From the NCBI RefSeq assembly GCF_003340495.1, contig NZ_QASA01000001.1, positions 2,790,001 through 2,854,000 on the forward strand: a stretch of 64,000 nt of DNA. The letters are read 5' to 3'. The notes under the pieces were generated by a model. It worked only from the letters and a program-made list of their open reading frames with translations, was not told the DNA's origin and did not search any database. The translations under genes were made by a program, and so were the position numbers. Of this stretch, positions 37,661-46,920 are shown piece after piece (position 1 is the first letter of the stretch; each line of letters begins with the position of its first letter). This stretch comes from Adhaeribacter pallidiroseus (GTDB lineage: Bacteria > Bacteroidota > Bacteroidia > Cytophagales > Hymenobacteraceae).

Positions 37661-37882
37661 CTATTGGGTACTATCCGGCTGGGCACTTTGAGTTGAATCA
37701 ACGGTATTTTCGGAAGCGTTAGGAGTACCGTATTCTGAATTTACCGGATTAGTAGTACTGGAATCCGGATTGGCAGTGGTGTTGGATTCGGTTGTGGTAT
37801 TTTCGGTATTCGAATTTTTACCGGAACAACTCCACAGCCATACGCTTCCGATAACCCCCATAGTTAATAACATTTTCTTCAT
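37661..37882 (-). CDS. Small Ser/Thr/Asn-rich lipoprotein, 73 residues
   Basis: A lipoprotein signal with lipobox LWSC (Cys19) followed by a 54-residue low-complexity tail of Ser, Thr, Asn, Gln, Asp and Pro with hardly any hydrophobic residue. It should be lipidated and disordered. It lies between the NUDIX regulator and araB on the same strand. No family is recognised, and a link to arabinose use is positional only. Confidence 0.68.
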   Translation of the reverse strand: MKKMLLTMGVIGSVWLWSCSGKNSNTENTTTESNTTANPDSSTTNPVNSEYGTPNASENTVDSTQSAQPDSTQ

Positions 37883-38093
37883 GGCTTTAATTTTGGTCTG
37901 TTAGATACGGTAGTTACAATTTTTATATTTTACTGCAGAAGTATCCACCGGTACTATTCCTTTAAATTTCCGGGTTGATTCTAAAATCTTAATCTAAGCG
38001 AAACGCCGATTGGATGAGAATCTTTCCTAGATCAAGAGATTAAATTTAAAAAAATTAATTGTCAACACAACACTTAAACTTGAAATTTAAAAT

Positions 38094-38801
38094 TTATACC
38101 AGAAATTTATCCGGATTGGGAATAAACTTGAGAAAGGCCTGGAAGTTCTCGGAGTATTTTCTTTTGTCGAGTTTGTAGTAAAAAGCGCCTTTGCGGGAGC
38201 CTTCTTTATCTTTTTCGTTTTGCTTCACCAGTAATCCAGTAGAAAGAATTTTCCGGCTGAAGTTTCTTTTATCGAACTCGGTCTCGTATAAGCCTTCGTA
38301 CAAGGCTTGGAGTTGCGGTATGGTAAATTTGTCGGGCAATAACTCAAATAATACGGGGTGCAGAGCTGCTTTATACCGCAAGCGCTTTTTAGCCAGCTCC
38401 ACCATTTCCTGGTGGTCGAAAATAAGTTGGGGCATATCCTTTAATAAAAACCATTCGGCGTGGTATTCGTGGCTGATTTGCTTTTCGTACTTATGGATAT
38501 CGATTAAAGCAAAATAAGCGACCGCAATGGTTCTTTCTACCGGGTCTCGGTCGGGACCGCTAAAGGATTGCAATTGCTCCAGGTAAACATCTTTTAAACC
38601 AGTTAATTGCATTAATACCCGATTAGCCGCTACCTCCAGCGTTTCTTCCGGTTGAATAAAACCGCCCATCAGACTCCACTTTTTCTTCTCCGGAGCAAAG
38701 CCGCGTTGAATGAGTAATAATTTAAAATCAAAACCATCAAACCCAAATATAATGCAATCCACCGCTACTAATATCCGGGTTTGCCCAATGTATTTAATCA
38801 T
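38094..38801 (-). CDS. araR: NUDIX-fold arabinose regulator (AraR/NrtR-like)
   Basis: A 235-residue transcription factor with an N-terminal NUDIX-like domain (about 8-150) and a C-terminal winged helix (about 155-230, with FDKRNFSRKILSTGLLV as recognition region). The Nudix box at 46-69 reads GGFIQPEETLEVAANRVLMQLTG: the catalytic REXXEEXG part is gone, so it should bind a ligand without hydrolysis. Regulators of this build are known in Bacteroides, where AraR responds to L-arabinose and represses arabinose genes. Its place between araB and the arabinan hydrolases fits that role. The gene symbol rests on this context and not on binding data. Confidence 0.85.
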   Translation of the reverse strand: MIKYIGQTRILVAVDCIIFGFDGFDFKLLLIQRGFAPEKKKWSLMGGFIQPEETLEVAANRVLMQLTGLKDVYLEQLQSFSGPDRDPVERTIAVAYFALIDIHKYEKQISHEYHAEWFLLKDMPQLIFDHQEMVELAKKRLRYKAALHPVLFELLPDKFTIPQLQALYEGLYETEFDKRNFSRKILSTGLLVKQNEKDKEGSRKGAFYYKLDKRKYSENFQAFLKFIPNPDKFLV

Positions 38802-39151
38802 TTAGCTTAAACTGTAAGGAAGTATGTACAAATTATCTCCCAACCAAAGTATTTTTAAATTTGTATACATCCGGCGCAGGATGATAAGATCTAAGGTAAA
38901 CTGCGGACTAAACTTTCCTGCCCATTTTGTTAGAAATTTTTAAAGAGAATAGAATTATTATCCTGGTCCGGAATATGGTCAGATTGCATTAATTATTTTA
39001 CCAACTTTTCGTTACCGGCGTACCGTTCGGGTAATTGCTTTGGCCATTGTTTTAATCAGCATTAAATCAAAGTAACCACCCTGATTAACTAGCTGTTTAA
39101 ACACGAAACATTCTTAAATTTTAAAAATATCCCGTGTTTAAACAACCAAGA
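38802..39151. other. Regulator upstream region with imperfect palindrome
   Basis: 350 bases upstream of the NUDIX regulator. TACAAATT (38827-38834) and AATTTGTA (38858-38865) form an 8-bp inverted repeat with a 23-base spacer, 26 bases before the regulator start; this could serve self-regulation. No -7 consensus is seen. The far end holds the inverted repeat at 39094-39144. Confidence 0.4.
39094..39144 (-). repeat. 12-bp inverted repeat after the aldose epimerase gene
   Basis: TGTTTAAACACG (39094-39105) and CGTGTTTAAACA (39133-39144) are exact inverses separated by 27 AT-rich bases. Each arm also contains the self-complementary GTTTAAAC. It lies 7 bases past the epimerase stop, so a transcription end or 3'-stabilising hairpin is likely. 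Confidence 0.6.
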
Positions 39152-40357
39152 TTACTGCTTTACCGAAAATTTATAAACCGAAGCAGTTTTATAAGTTTGT
39201 CCCGGGTTTAACACCGTGGAAGGAAAATTAGGCTGGTTAGGCGAATCGGGAAAATGTTGTGTTTCCAGGCAAAAGGCCGAGCGGTATTCGTCTTGCTTGC
39301 CGCCTTTTATTTGATTTTTACCCGCCAAAAAGTTACCACTGTAAAACTGCAGGCCTGGTTCCTGGGTAGAAACTTCCATGTAAATACCGCTTTTATCGCC
39401 CAGAACGGTGGCGGCGGGTTTTAGGGTGGCGCTTTTTTGGGTAGCTAACACGTAGTTATGATCGTATCCTTTCCCAAATTTTAATTGCTGGTGGGCATCG
39501 TTGATCCGGGCACCTATGGCGGTTGCATTTTTAAAATCGAGTGGGGTGCCAGCCAAAGCTTCTAATTTACCCGTAGGAATCAAGGTAGAATCAACAGGAG
39601 TAAACCGGTCGGCGTTTATCTGTAATTGATGGTCCAGAATAGTACCACTGCCGGCGCCGTTTAAATTAAAATAAGCGTGGTTGGTTAAGTTTAATACGGT
39701 CTTTTTATCAGTAGTAGCTTCGTAATCTATTCGGAGTTCGTTTGCACTGCTGAGGCGGTACGTAACTTTAGCCGTTAAAGTACCCGGGTAACCTTCTTCC
39801 CCATCTTTCGAAACGTAAGTTAATACCAAGGTGCTGTCATTGTTTTGCTTAGCATCCCAAATTACCCGGGAATACCCAACTTTTCCGCCGTGCAAATGGT
39901 TAGGTCCGTCGTTGGTGGCTAAGGTGTAGGTTTTACCATCTAAGGAAAATTTGCCTTTGGCAATCCGGTTACCATATCGGCCAATTAAAGCTCCAAAATA
40001 AGTGTCTCCTCCTTCGGTAAAAGGCTTTATTTGATCAAAACCCACAATAACGTCGGTTAGTTTACCTGACTTATCGGGCACCAGCAAACTTACTAACCGG
40101 CCGCCGTAGTTGGTAATAGCCGCTTGCACTTGGTTTTTATTTTTAAGTACATACAAATCTGTTTGCTTACCTGCCACAGTGCTCTGAAAATCTGCTTTAG
40201 CTGGAATGCTTGCTTCCGGCGAAGCAGTTGCGCTCGAATCCGCAGTTTGGGCCGTAGTGCTTTCACCCGCTTGATTTTGGCTATTTTTATTACAAGCACT
40301 TAACGATAATAAAAAGACTCCCAGAATGGATAAAGGTAATTTTAGGCGAAGATTCAT
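39152..40357 (-). CDS. galM: Aldose 1-epimerase (galactose mutarotase), lipoprotein
   Basis: Interconverts alpha and beta anomers of aldoses. 401 residues with a lipobox LSAC (Cys22), followed by a Ser/Ala/Thr-rich linker to about residue 55, then the mutarotase beta-sandwich. Family residues are visible: FDQIKPFTEGGDTYFGALIGRYGNRIAKG, the catalytic-region NDGPNHLHGG, NLTNHAYFNLNG (catalytic His), GYDHNYVL, and the acid region near the C-terminus with FCLETQHFPDSPN. As an exported lipoprotein it would act in the periplasm on arabinose or galactose released from polymer. It sits between the arabinanase and the regulator on the same strand. Confidence 0.93.
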   Translation of the reverse strand: MNLRLKLPLSILGVFLLSLSACNKNSQNQAGESTTAQTADSSATASPEASIPAKADFQSTVAGKQTDLYVLKNKNQVQAAITNYGGRLVSLLVPDKSGKLTDVIVGFDQIKPFTEGGDTYFGALIGRYGNRIAKGKFSLDGKTYTLATNDGPNHLHGGKVGYSRVIWDAKQNNDSTLVLTYVSKDGEEGYPGTLTAKVTYRLSSANELRIDYEATTDKKTVLNLTNHAYFNLNGAGSGTILDHQLQINADRFTPVDSTLIPTGKLEALAGTPLDFKNATAIGARINDAHQQLKFGKGYDHNYVLATQKSATLKPAATVLGDKSGIYMEVSTQEPGLQFYSGNFLAGKNQIKGGKQDEYRSAFCLETQHFPDSPNQPNFPSTVLNPGQTYKTASVYKFSVKQ

Positions 40358-40436
40358 TTCCTAGTTTTATGTATGAAAGTTGAAAATTAAATACTTGAAT
40401 TAATAAACTGATGCTATTTAAAAAAAATCACATAAT

Positions 40437-41504
40437 TCATTTACCACCGGCTTTGTTCAAAACTACGGGCCAGCCTTGTATATCCCAGGTTAAAGGTTCT
40501 ATGCGCAACTTTGATTTGCCGTTGTCGGCGGCATCGTACGCGTGGAATATTAAATAATCTTTGTTGTCAAAGGTATACGTTGCACTGTGCCCTACTCCGT
40601 ACCATTTAGAATCTCCTGCCAGTACCAAGCTACCACCTCCTTGCGTCATGGGCTTACCGGCTTTATCCATATAAGGACCTTGTACGTCTTTGGCGCGCCC
40701 CACCATAATTTTATAAGTACTGTTTACGCCTTTACAACAGTAATCAAAGGAAGCAAAAAGGTAATAATAATTATTTTTTTTAAAAATAAAGGGTGCTTCA
40801 ATGGCATTTTCACCGGCGTTTACCGGATTGTTAGCGGCTGCGGGCATATTACCCGTGGTAGCCATACTTTTACGACTGGCAATAGTAGGTAAATTTTGCG
40901 TAGGTTGCACCGGGCTTTTCCGATCGGCAGATAATTTAATTAATTTTAATCCTTCCCAAAAAGAACCGAACGTTAAATACGGGTTGCCGGCACTATCGGT
41001 AATTACATTCGGATCAATGGCATTCCAATTAGTTTGGCCCGGTATGGATTGAATTACTTTACCATGATCTACCCATTTATAATCTTTATCGCTGGGGTTC
41101 AAGGTTTTATTGGTAACCAAGCCAATAGCCGAAGTATTTTTACCAAATGCCGATACGGAATAGTACAGGTAATACACCCCTTGGTAAAAACTAATATCGG
41201 GTGCCCAGATGTGGTTTTTAAATCCCGGTATGGCTTGTATAGCCCAGTCCGGCGCATTTTCAAAAACCGGTTTTTCGCGTTGCCATTGCTGCATGTCCTT
41301 CGACGACCACATAGCGATGCCGCGACCAGTACAAAACAGATAATACGTATCGCCCTGCTTTATCATTACTGGGTCGTGCACCGAAATATTTCTTTGTAAT
41401 TGCTGGTCCTGCATGACCGAGGTGGAGGAAGGTACAACAGGAGCATCACCGAACCAAAGTCCAAGACTTAGAAAAAAACCTAGACTCATTGCGGTTAAAT
41501 ACAT
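40437..41504 (-). CDS. GH43 arabinan endo-1,5-alpha-L-arabinosidase-like
   Basis: A five-bladed beta-propeller glycosidase of family GH43 (pattern of the endo-arabinanase subgroup), 355 residues. The three acidic catalytic positions are visible: Asp in ISVHDPVMI, Asp in NAIDPNVITD, and Glu in NAIEAPFIFKK. Also typical are HIWAPDISFYQG, LTFGSFWEGL and SFDYCCKGVNSTYKIMVGR. It has a signal peptide (MSLGFFLSLGLWFG). I prefer the ATG at 41504 to the TTG at 41510; the ATG at 41489 is also possible and would place a CAAACGTA (minus-strand TACGTTTG, a -7 match) 19 bases upstream. It should cut alpha-1,5-arabinan for the GH51 enzymes. Confidence 0.93.
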   Translation of the reverse strand: MYLTAMSLGFFLSLGLWFGDAPVVPSSTSVMQDQQLQRNISVHDPVMIKQGDTYYLFCTGRGIAMWSSKDMQQWQREKPVFENAPDWAIQAIPGFKNHIWAPDISFYQGVYYLYYSVSAFGKNTSAIGLVTNKTLNPSDKDYKWVDHGKVIQSIPGQTNWNAIDPNVITDSAGNPYLTFGSFWEGLKLIKLSADRKSPVQPTQNLPTIASRKSMATTGNMPAAANNPVNAGENAIEAPFIFKKNNYYYLFASFDYCCKGVNSTYKIMVGRAKDVQGPYMDKAGKPMTQGGGSLVLAGDSKWYGVGHSATYTFDNKDYLIFHAYDAADNGKSKLRIEPLTWDIQGWPVVLNKAGGK

Positions 41505-41906
41505 AATCAAACGTATCTAAAGATTTTCTAAAAATAAACTTTGAAATCGTAAAAACGAGATAATGCCGTTTTTTTAAATTTTTATGCCACGAAACCACCC
41601 GGTCCTACTTATTTAACCTTAGCTTTTGGGTACCGATTAAATTAGATATTGTATCGATTTAGTAAAGCACTTTCTATTTCTGAACGTGATCTTTCTTATA
41701 AAGTAGTCTTGCTTACGATACATTCCCCTTTACCCACAACCATTTTCAACCAAGTAACCATTAGCGGAGTATTTCTTACTTATTAGTGTAATTAAGGCTT
41801 TTAGCTGGTACTTTAATCAATTTCTTAGTAATTGTAAACTCATCCCTGTAATCGGGTAATGATCTACTTTTAAGAAAAAACGCTTCTCAAATTTAAAAAA
41901 TAGCTT
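41505..41906. other. Intergenic region between GH43 and GH51 genes
   Basis: About 400 AT-rich bases. The only element seen is CAAACGTA (41508-41515), a minus-strand TACGTTTG that matches the -7 box and may drive the GH43 gene if translation starts at 41489. No gene or strong hairpin is found. Confidence 0.4.
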
Positions 41907-43885
41907 TCACGAAAATTTAAGCTTGATCAGGTTTACGGAATAAGGCTGGAGCCCTACCTTAACCGATTTCCCTTTCACATTAATGTCTTTAACAACCGGA
42001 CTGATTGCCGTGGGATTTTCGAAAGAATTAACCTGGTCAAGCTTGTCGCTGCGGAGTACGGTTATAGTGCCTTTAGCCCCAACCTTGCTTAATCCATCAA
42101 TTACAAAATCTGCATCCTGCATTTTATCCGAAGCATTTACCACTTTTAAGATTAACTCTTTTTTATTTTTATCCAGTACGGCCGAGGCATAATAACCTGC
42201 TTGTCCCGTTACAGACGCGTTATTGCGTAATATGGGAACCACATTCGTGCCTTTGTTCGTAGAAAATAATTTTTGCACCTGATAATTCGGTGTTCCGTAG
42301 GCTTTTAAGTTATCAACCCAAATCAGGTCGGGCGTCCATTGCCAACCTTCGGCGTGCGCAAATAAAGGAGCGTACGAAGCCATCGCTACCACATCGGCGT
42401 TGCGTTCCAACCCAGTCATGAAAGCTGCTTCCGATAAAGCACATTGCCAATTATTTTTATTATCGGGACTGGCAATGGCTACGCTTTGAGCAGCGTATTC
42501 CCCGGCGAATATTTTAGGTCCTTGGCGGTCGTAGTTGTCGTAACGTTGGGCATTGTCCAGGAACCATTGCGGTGCCCGGTAATAATGTTCATCAATAATA
42601 TCCGCATTCATTTTCCGGAGCTCGCCATTGAGGTAATCAAAACGTTCCCCATTAGGATCGGTGCCGGAACTGTTCACCAACTGTATAGCGGGGTATTTAG
42701 CTTTAATGGCCTGTGTAAAAATCTTTAAACGATCAATGTATTGCGCGCCCCAATTTTCATTTCCTACGCCTAACATTTTTAAATTAAACGGAGCCGGGTG
42801 CCCCATTTCAACTCTTTTTTTGCCCCATTTACTATCCGCGGACCCATTGGCAAATTCAATTAAATCCAAGGCATCCTGCACGTAAGGGTCTAAACTTTCC
42901 AGAGGTACTACCTCGGCAGTGTTAAACTGGCAAGCCATGCCGCAATTTAAAATAGGAAGCGGTTCTGCCCCAATATCTTCGGCCAACTGAAAATACTCGT
43001 AAAAACCTAAACCAAAAGATTGGTAGTAATCGGTGGTAAGCCGGTGTTTAAATTCGGTGTTCCAACGGTTAATCAAAAAGCCCCGGTCCTCAATCGGACC
43101 AATGGTTTTTTTCCATTGAAAACGTTCCTCCAAGGTTCTGCCCTCTACAATGCATCCGCCCGGAAAGCGTAAAAAACCGGGTTTCATATCGGCCAGAAGT
43201 TGCACTAAATCGGCGCGCATGCCATTGGGCCGGTTTTTCCAAGTATCCTGCGGGAACAACGAAATCATATCCAGATCTACAACGCCCGGTCCTTTGATCG
43301 AGATATTTAAAATGGCTTTAGGTTCTGTAGCTGTAGCGGTAAAGCTGGCATTGTATTTTTTCCAGGGTTTACCTCCCGGTGTAACAATGGTTGATCCTAA
43401 CTTATCGCCCTTGCCGTTAGTTAATTCAATTACGAGCGAAACATTGCCACTAAGTTGACTAGCCAGAACAAAGAAGTTGTATTGTTGGCCTTTTTTAATG
43501 CCCATGCCCCGGAAACCTTCGTTCGAAAAACCAAAATTACCGGTAGAGGTTTTAGATGTTACCCGGATGAACCGGGACTTAGCCCCGTTTAATTCGCCCC
43601 GGTTATGTACCAATAAACTGCCCGATTCTTCTCCTTTTTGTAGTAACTGCCAACCCATCAGAGGAGTATCAAACTCAAAAGATCGGTTCTTTACCAGTTC
43701 GGCGTAAATACCTCCATCGGCCCCCAAATTAATATCTTCAAAAAAATCCCCCATAAAGTAGACGGCACCTCGGCTTTGATTGCATTGGCTTTAACGGTAA
43801 ACGTTTCTGTTTGGGCAGTACTATATTGAGTACTGGTTAATAAGCCAATGCCTATGGCCCAACTTAGCAGATTTTTTTGCATCAT
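41907..43885 (-). pseudogene. GH51-family alpha-L-arabinofuranosidase with a frameshift
   Basis: The two pieces join into one exported arabinofuranosidase of about 658 residues. Piece one runs from the ATG at 43885 (signal peptide, then FTVKANAIKAEVPSTLWGIF); piece two continues FFEDINLGADGGIYAELVKNRSFEF in another frame. The shift lies in a T7 run (43740-43746 on the plus strand as A7); one more T would restore the frame. Downstream parts are complete: a carbohydrate-binding-like sandwich (about residues 60-200), the catalytic barrel with acid/base GVGNENWG and nucleophile region KIFAGEYAAQS, and a C-terminal beta domain. It follows the first GH51 gene by 45 bases. It could be a true null, a sequencing error in the homopolymer, or a slippage-expressed gene. 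Confidence 0.88.
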
Positions 43886-43930
43886 CGATCTGGTTAAATT
43901 TAAAAAACCTCTTTTGAACTCCACTTCTCC

Positions 43931-45475
43931 TTATTTCACTTCCAACACCACCACGGCGAATGGCGGTACTTTCACCAGTAATTTACCCGCATTTAATTTA
44001 GCATCTTTAAAAGCGGCGGGCTGAATTTTTTTAGGACTTTCGAACGAGTTGTAGTCTTGTAATTTACCGGAAGCTAAAACGCGCCCGGACACGCTTGCAT
44101 TTTTGGATGTTGGCAAGTCAATGCTTATTTCCTGAGCATTTTTGCTGTCGATATTTACCAACGAAATATGCGTAAGTCCTTTGGCGTCAACGGAGGCAGA
44201 ACCAGAAACCGCTGGTAATTTTTGATTACCCATTACATAATCTTTGCTTTTTAACTCCAGTGGCAGTAAGGTAGCATCCTGATGCACATTGTACATTTCC
44301 ATTACGTGGTAAGTTGGTGTGAGAATCATTTTCTCCTCTTTAGTCAGAATGACCGCTTGCAGCACATTAATGGCTTGGGCCAGATTGGCCATCCGTACAC
44401 GATCGCTGTGGTTATTAAAAATGTTTAAGGTAACGCCCGCAATCATGGCATCGCGCATGGTATTTTGCTGGTATAAAAATCCGGGATTGGTGCCGGGCTC
44501 CACCTCGTACCAGCCGCCCCACTCATCTACTACCAAAGCAATTTTCTTTTGCGGATCGTACTTATCCATAATGGCGGAATGTTTAGTTACCAGTTCCTCC
44601 ATTTGCAAAGCCCGTTGCATGGTTGTAAAATATTGCTGCTCGTTAAAATCCGTGGAAGGGCCTTTTTTATTCCAGTCGATTACAGAATAATGGTGCAAGG
44701 CTACGCCTTCCAATAAACTACCCGGAATATTTTTCATGAGGGTTTCGGTCCAGTTATAGTCACCTGAATTAGCTCCCGAAGCAATCCGGAACAAGTCGCC
44801 GGATTTGTTCCAGTCCGATACAAAAGTGGCGTATTTGCGGTATTCGTTGGCGTAATAATCAGCCGTCATGTTGCCGCCGCAACCCCAGGCTTCGTTACCA
44901 ATGCCCCAGAATTTTACTTTCCAGGGTTTATCCCGGCCGTTTTCCCGGCGCACCTTCGACATAGGGCTTTCGCCGCTAAAATTTACGTATTGCACCCAGT
45001 CAGCAAGTTCCTGCACAGTGCCGCTGCCAATGTTACCCGCCAGGTAAGGTTCGGTGCCCAGGAGTTCGCACATATTTAAAAAATCGTGGGTACCAAAGCT
45101 ATTATTTTCGGTAACGCCGCCCCACCAGGTATTCACTATGGAAGGTCGTTTTTCTTTGGGTCCAATACCGTCTTTCCAGTGGTAAGTATCGGCAAAGCAA
45201 CCACCCGGCCAACGCAGATTGGGAATTTTTAAATTTTTAAGCGCGGCTACTACATCGTTTCGGACGCCATTGGTATTGGGTATTTTAGAATTTTCGCCTA
45301 CATAAAACCCTCCGTAGATGCAGGCACCTAAATGCTCGGCAAAATGGCCATAAATGTGTTTGCTGATCTTGACCTCGGCGCTGGCCTTTCCTGGCGGGTC
45401 TATTTTAATCGAATTCTGGGCATTAGCTGAAAAGTAGCTGAGAAGTAACAAAATACTTAATTTTAATTTATTCAT
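43931..45475 (-). CDS. GH51 alpha-N-arabinofuranosidase
   Basis: Releases terminal L-arabinofuranose from arabinan and arabinoxylan side chains. 514 residues with a signal peptide ending SANAQ, so it is exported, unlike many GH51 enzymes. Typical segments: the start of the barrel ISKHIYGHFAEHLGACIYGGFYVG, PNLRWPGGCFADTYHWKDGIGP, the acid/base Glu in KFWGIGNEAWGCGG, and the nucleophile Glu in LVVDEWGGWYEVEPG. It leads the minus-strand hydrolase series. The upstream region has a textbook promoter and a palindrome overlapping its -7 box, so control by the NUDIX regulator is a reasonable proposal. Confidence 0.95.
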   Translation of the reverse strand: MNKLKLSILLLLSYFSANAQNSIKIDPPGKASAEVKISKHIYGHFAEHLGACIYGGFYVGENSKIPNTNGVRNDVVAALKNLKIPNLRWPGGCFADTYHWKDGIGPKEKRPSIVNTWWGGVTENNSFGTHDFLNMCELLGTEPYLAGNIGSGTVQELADWVQYVNFSGESPMSKVRRENGRDKPWKVKFWGIGNEAWGCGGNMTADYYANEYRKYATFVSDWNKSGDLFRIASGANSGDYNWTETLMKNIPGSLLEGVALHHYSVIDWNKKGPSTDFNEQQYFTTMQRALQMEELVTKHSAIMDKYDPQKKIALVVDEWGGWYEVEPGTNPGFLYQQNTMRDAMIAGVTLNIFNNHSDRVRMANLAQAINVLQAVILTKEEKMILTPTYHVMEMYNVHQDATLLPLELKSKDYVMGNQKLPAVSGSASVDAKGLTHISLVNIDSKNAQEISIDLPTSKNASVSGRVLASGKLQDYNSFESPKKIQPAAFKDAKLNAGKLLVKVPPFAVVVLEVK

Positions 45476-45546
45476 TTAAATGTAGTTTAAGTGAAGTATA
45501 CTGGTTTCAATGTTTTGTTTTCTAAATGCTGCTTTTAAGTGTAGTT

Positions 45547-45576
45547 ATTACATTTATTTATATTGCCAAATGTAAT
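45547..45576. promoter_or_regulatory. Candidate regulator operator at the GH51 promoter
   Basis: Perfect 9-bp inverted repeat ATTACATTT (45547-45555) and AAATGTAAT (45568-45576) with a 12-base spacer. The right arm overlaps the -7 box of the GH51 promoter, which is where a repressor would be expected to bind. That AraR is the protein is inference. Confidence 0.5.
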
Positions 45577-45597
45577 CGTTGCCATGCAGCTTTGCAA
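45567..45597 (-). promoter_or_regulatory. Bacteroidota-type promoter of the GH51 operon
   Basis: On the minus strand TTG (45595-45597), 20 bases, then TACATTTG (45567-45574): correct -33/-7 elements at the correct spacing. It lies 92 bases before the GH51 ATG at 45475. The rest of the 359-base spacer (45476-45834) holds no credible gene. Confidence 0.68.
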
Positions 45598-45834
45598 TAC
45601 CATTTCTTAAGATCTTAATAGATATTATAATAATAGCATTAAATAGGTTTATTCAACTTTTAATAATTGAAAAATTGAGCAAAATTGGAATCTTATACTC
45701 GGATAAAGCCTATAATTTTAAAAAATCACAAATAAATCTTTTCATTTATATTAAATACCAGGGTATCCTAAAGGCGTTGTTGCTCCTAAAAATTTAGCAT
45801 CTTGATCTACTTTCGGGATTATAAATAGGAGATT

Positions 45835-46698
45835 ATGCAAAGAAGAAGTTTTGTAAAATCGGTGATGTTAGGTGCCACTGGTATTTCTCTAAATTTAAAT
45901 TTTGGCGTAACTCCTGCTCCTAGATCATTAGGTGTTCAACTCTGGAACATTCGGGAATACCTGAAAAAAGATTTAACCGGCTCTTTAACTAAGCTTGCAT
46001 ATTTAGGCTATAATCCATTAGAGTTATTTGGCTACGATGGCACTTACTGGGGCAAAACGCCAAAGGAATTTAGCAAAACTTGTACAGATCTGGGATTTAC
46101 CATTGTTAGCGCGCATTTTGAAACGGGTCGCATTGATAAAGCTAAAGGCACTTTATGGTACGGCTGAGATAAGGCGGTGGAAGATACAGCTCTGATGAAC
46201 ATTCCGTATATGGTTTGTGCCTGGCTGTTTAAAGAAGAGCGCACTAGCCTGGATTTATGTAAAGAACTCGCGGATAAACTAAATAAAGCGGGTGAGGCTT
46301 GTCGTCGAGCTAAAATTTAATTGGGTTATCATAGCCATAATTTTGAATTTCCACCAATCGAGGACATTGTTCCCTACGATCTTTTATTGGAGCGCACGGA
46401 TAAAGAACTTTTAAAAATGGAAGCTGATCTTTTCTGGATAACAAAAGCAGGCGTTGATCCGGTAGCTTATTTCCAAAAACATCCTGGTCGTTTTCCGCTG
46501 TGGCACGTAAAGGATATGGAAAAAGGTTCTGAGCAGTTTGCCGAAGTAGGTCACGGCATAATCACTTTTGACCGGATATTCGCGGCCCGTCAATTGGCCG
46601 GATTAAAGCATTGGTTCGTAGAACAAGATCAAACCAGCCGGGAACCCTTTGAAAGTTTAGCGATGAGCCGGGATTATATATTAAAAAAGAATTACTGA
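45835..46698 (+). pseudogene. Sugar phosphate isomerase/epimerase-like gene with two in-frame stops
   Basis: A single continuous reading frame of 288 codons is interrupted by TGA at 46165-46167 and TAA at 46318-46320. Translating through them gives a xylose-isomerase-like TIM barrel of normal length for this family: an N-terminal twin-arginine-like export start MQRRSFVKSVMLGATG, GVQLWNIREYL, GYHSHNFEF, PLWHVKDME and WFVEQDQT near the C-terminus. Expected residues at the stops are Trp (TGG to TGA) and Gln (CAA to TAA), both G:C to A:T changes. TGA is used as a normal stop elsewhere in the window (13611-13613), so recoding is unlikely. The gene is divergent from the GH51 operon. It is most probably inactive. 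Confidence 0.9.
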
Positions 46699-46920
46699 TT
46701 AACCAGCTAAAGCGTAGAGTAAAGCCAGCTACAGGTATGCTCTCGGCCAAATAAAATAAGCAAAGATTTAGAGTTGTATTTCTCATTAAAAACGCTGCAT
46801 CAGTAATAACACAAAATAACCTAGCAAATAAGCTTAATCAAAAATAACCACTTACCAACTTTACTATGTTGCGGGCTAGCAACCCTGCTACGGTGTAGTT
46901 TTATACATTGGATACTGGAT

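Noticed and set aside
45579-45797. 72-codon frame between GH51 and the isomerase pseudogene
   Set aside because: It overlaps the GH51 promoter region and consists mainly of Ile, Leu and Lys from AT-rich DNA.
46165-46320. Recoding of TGA as Trp in the isomerase gene
   Set aside because: TGA is a normal stop for the dipeptidase gene (13611-13613) and others, and the second interruption is TAA.
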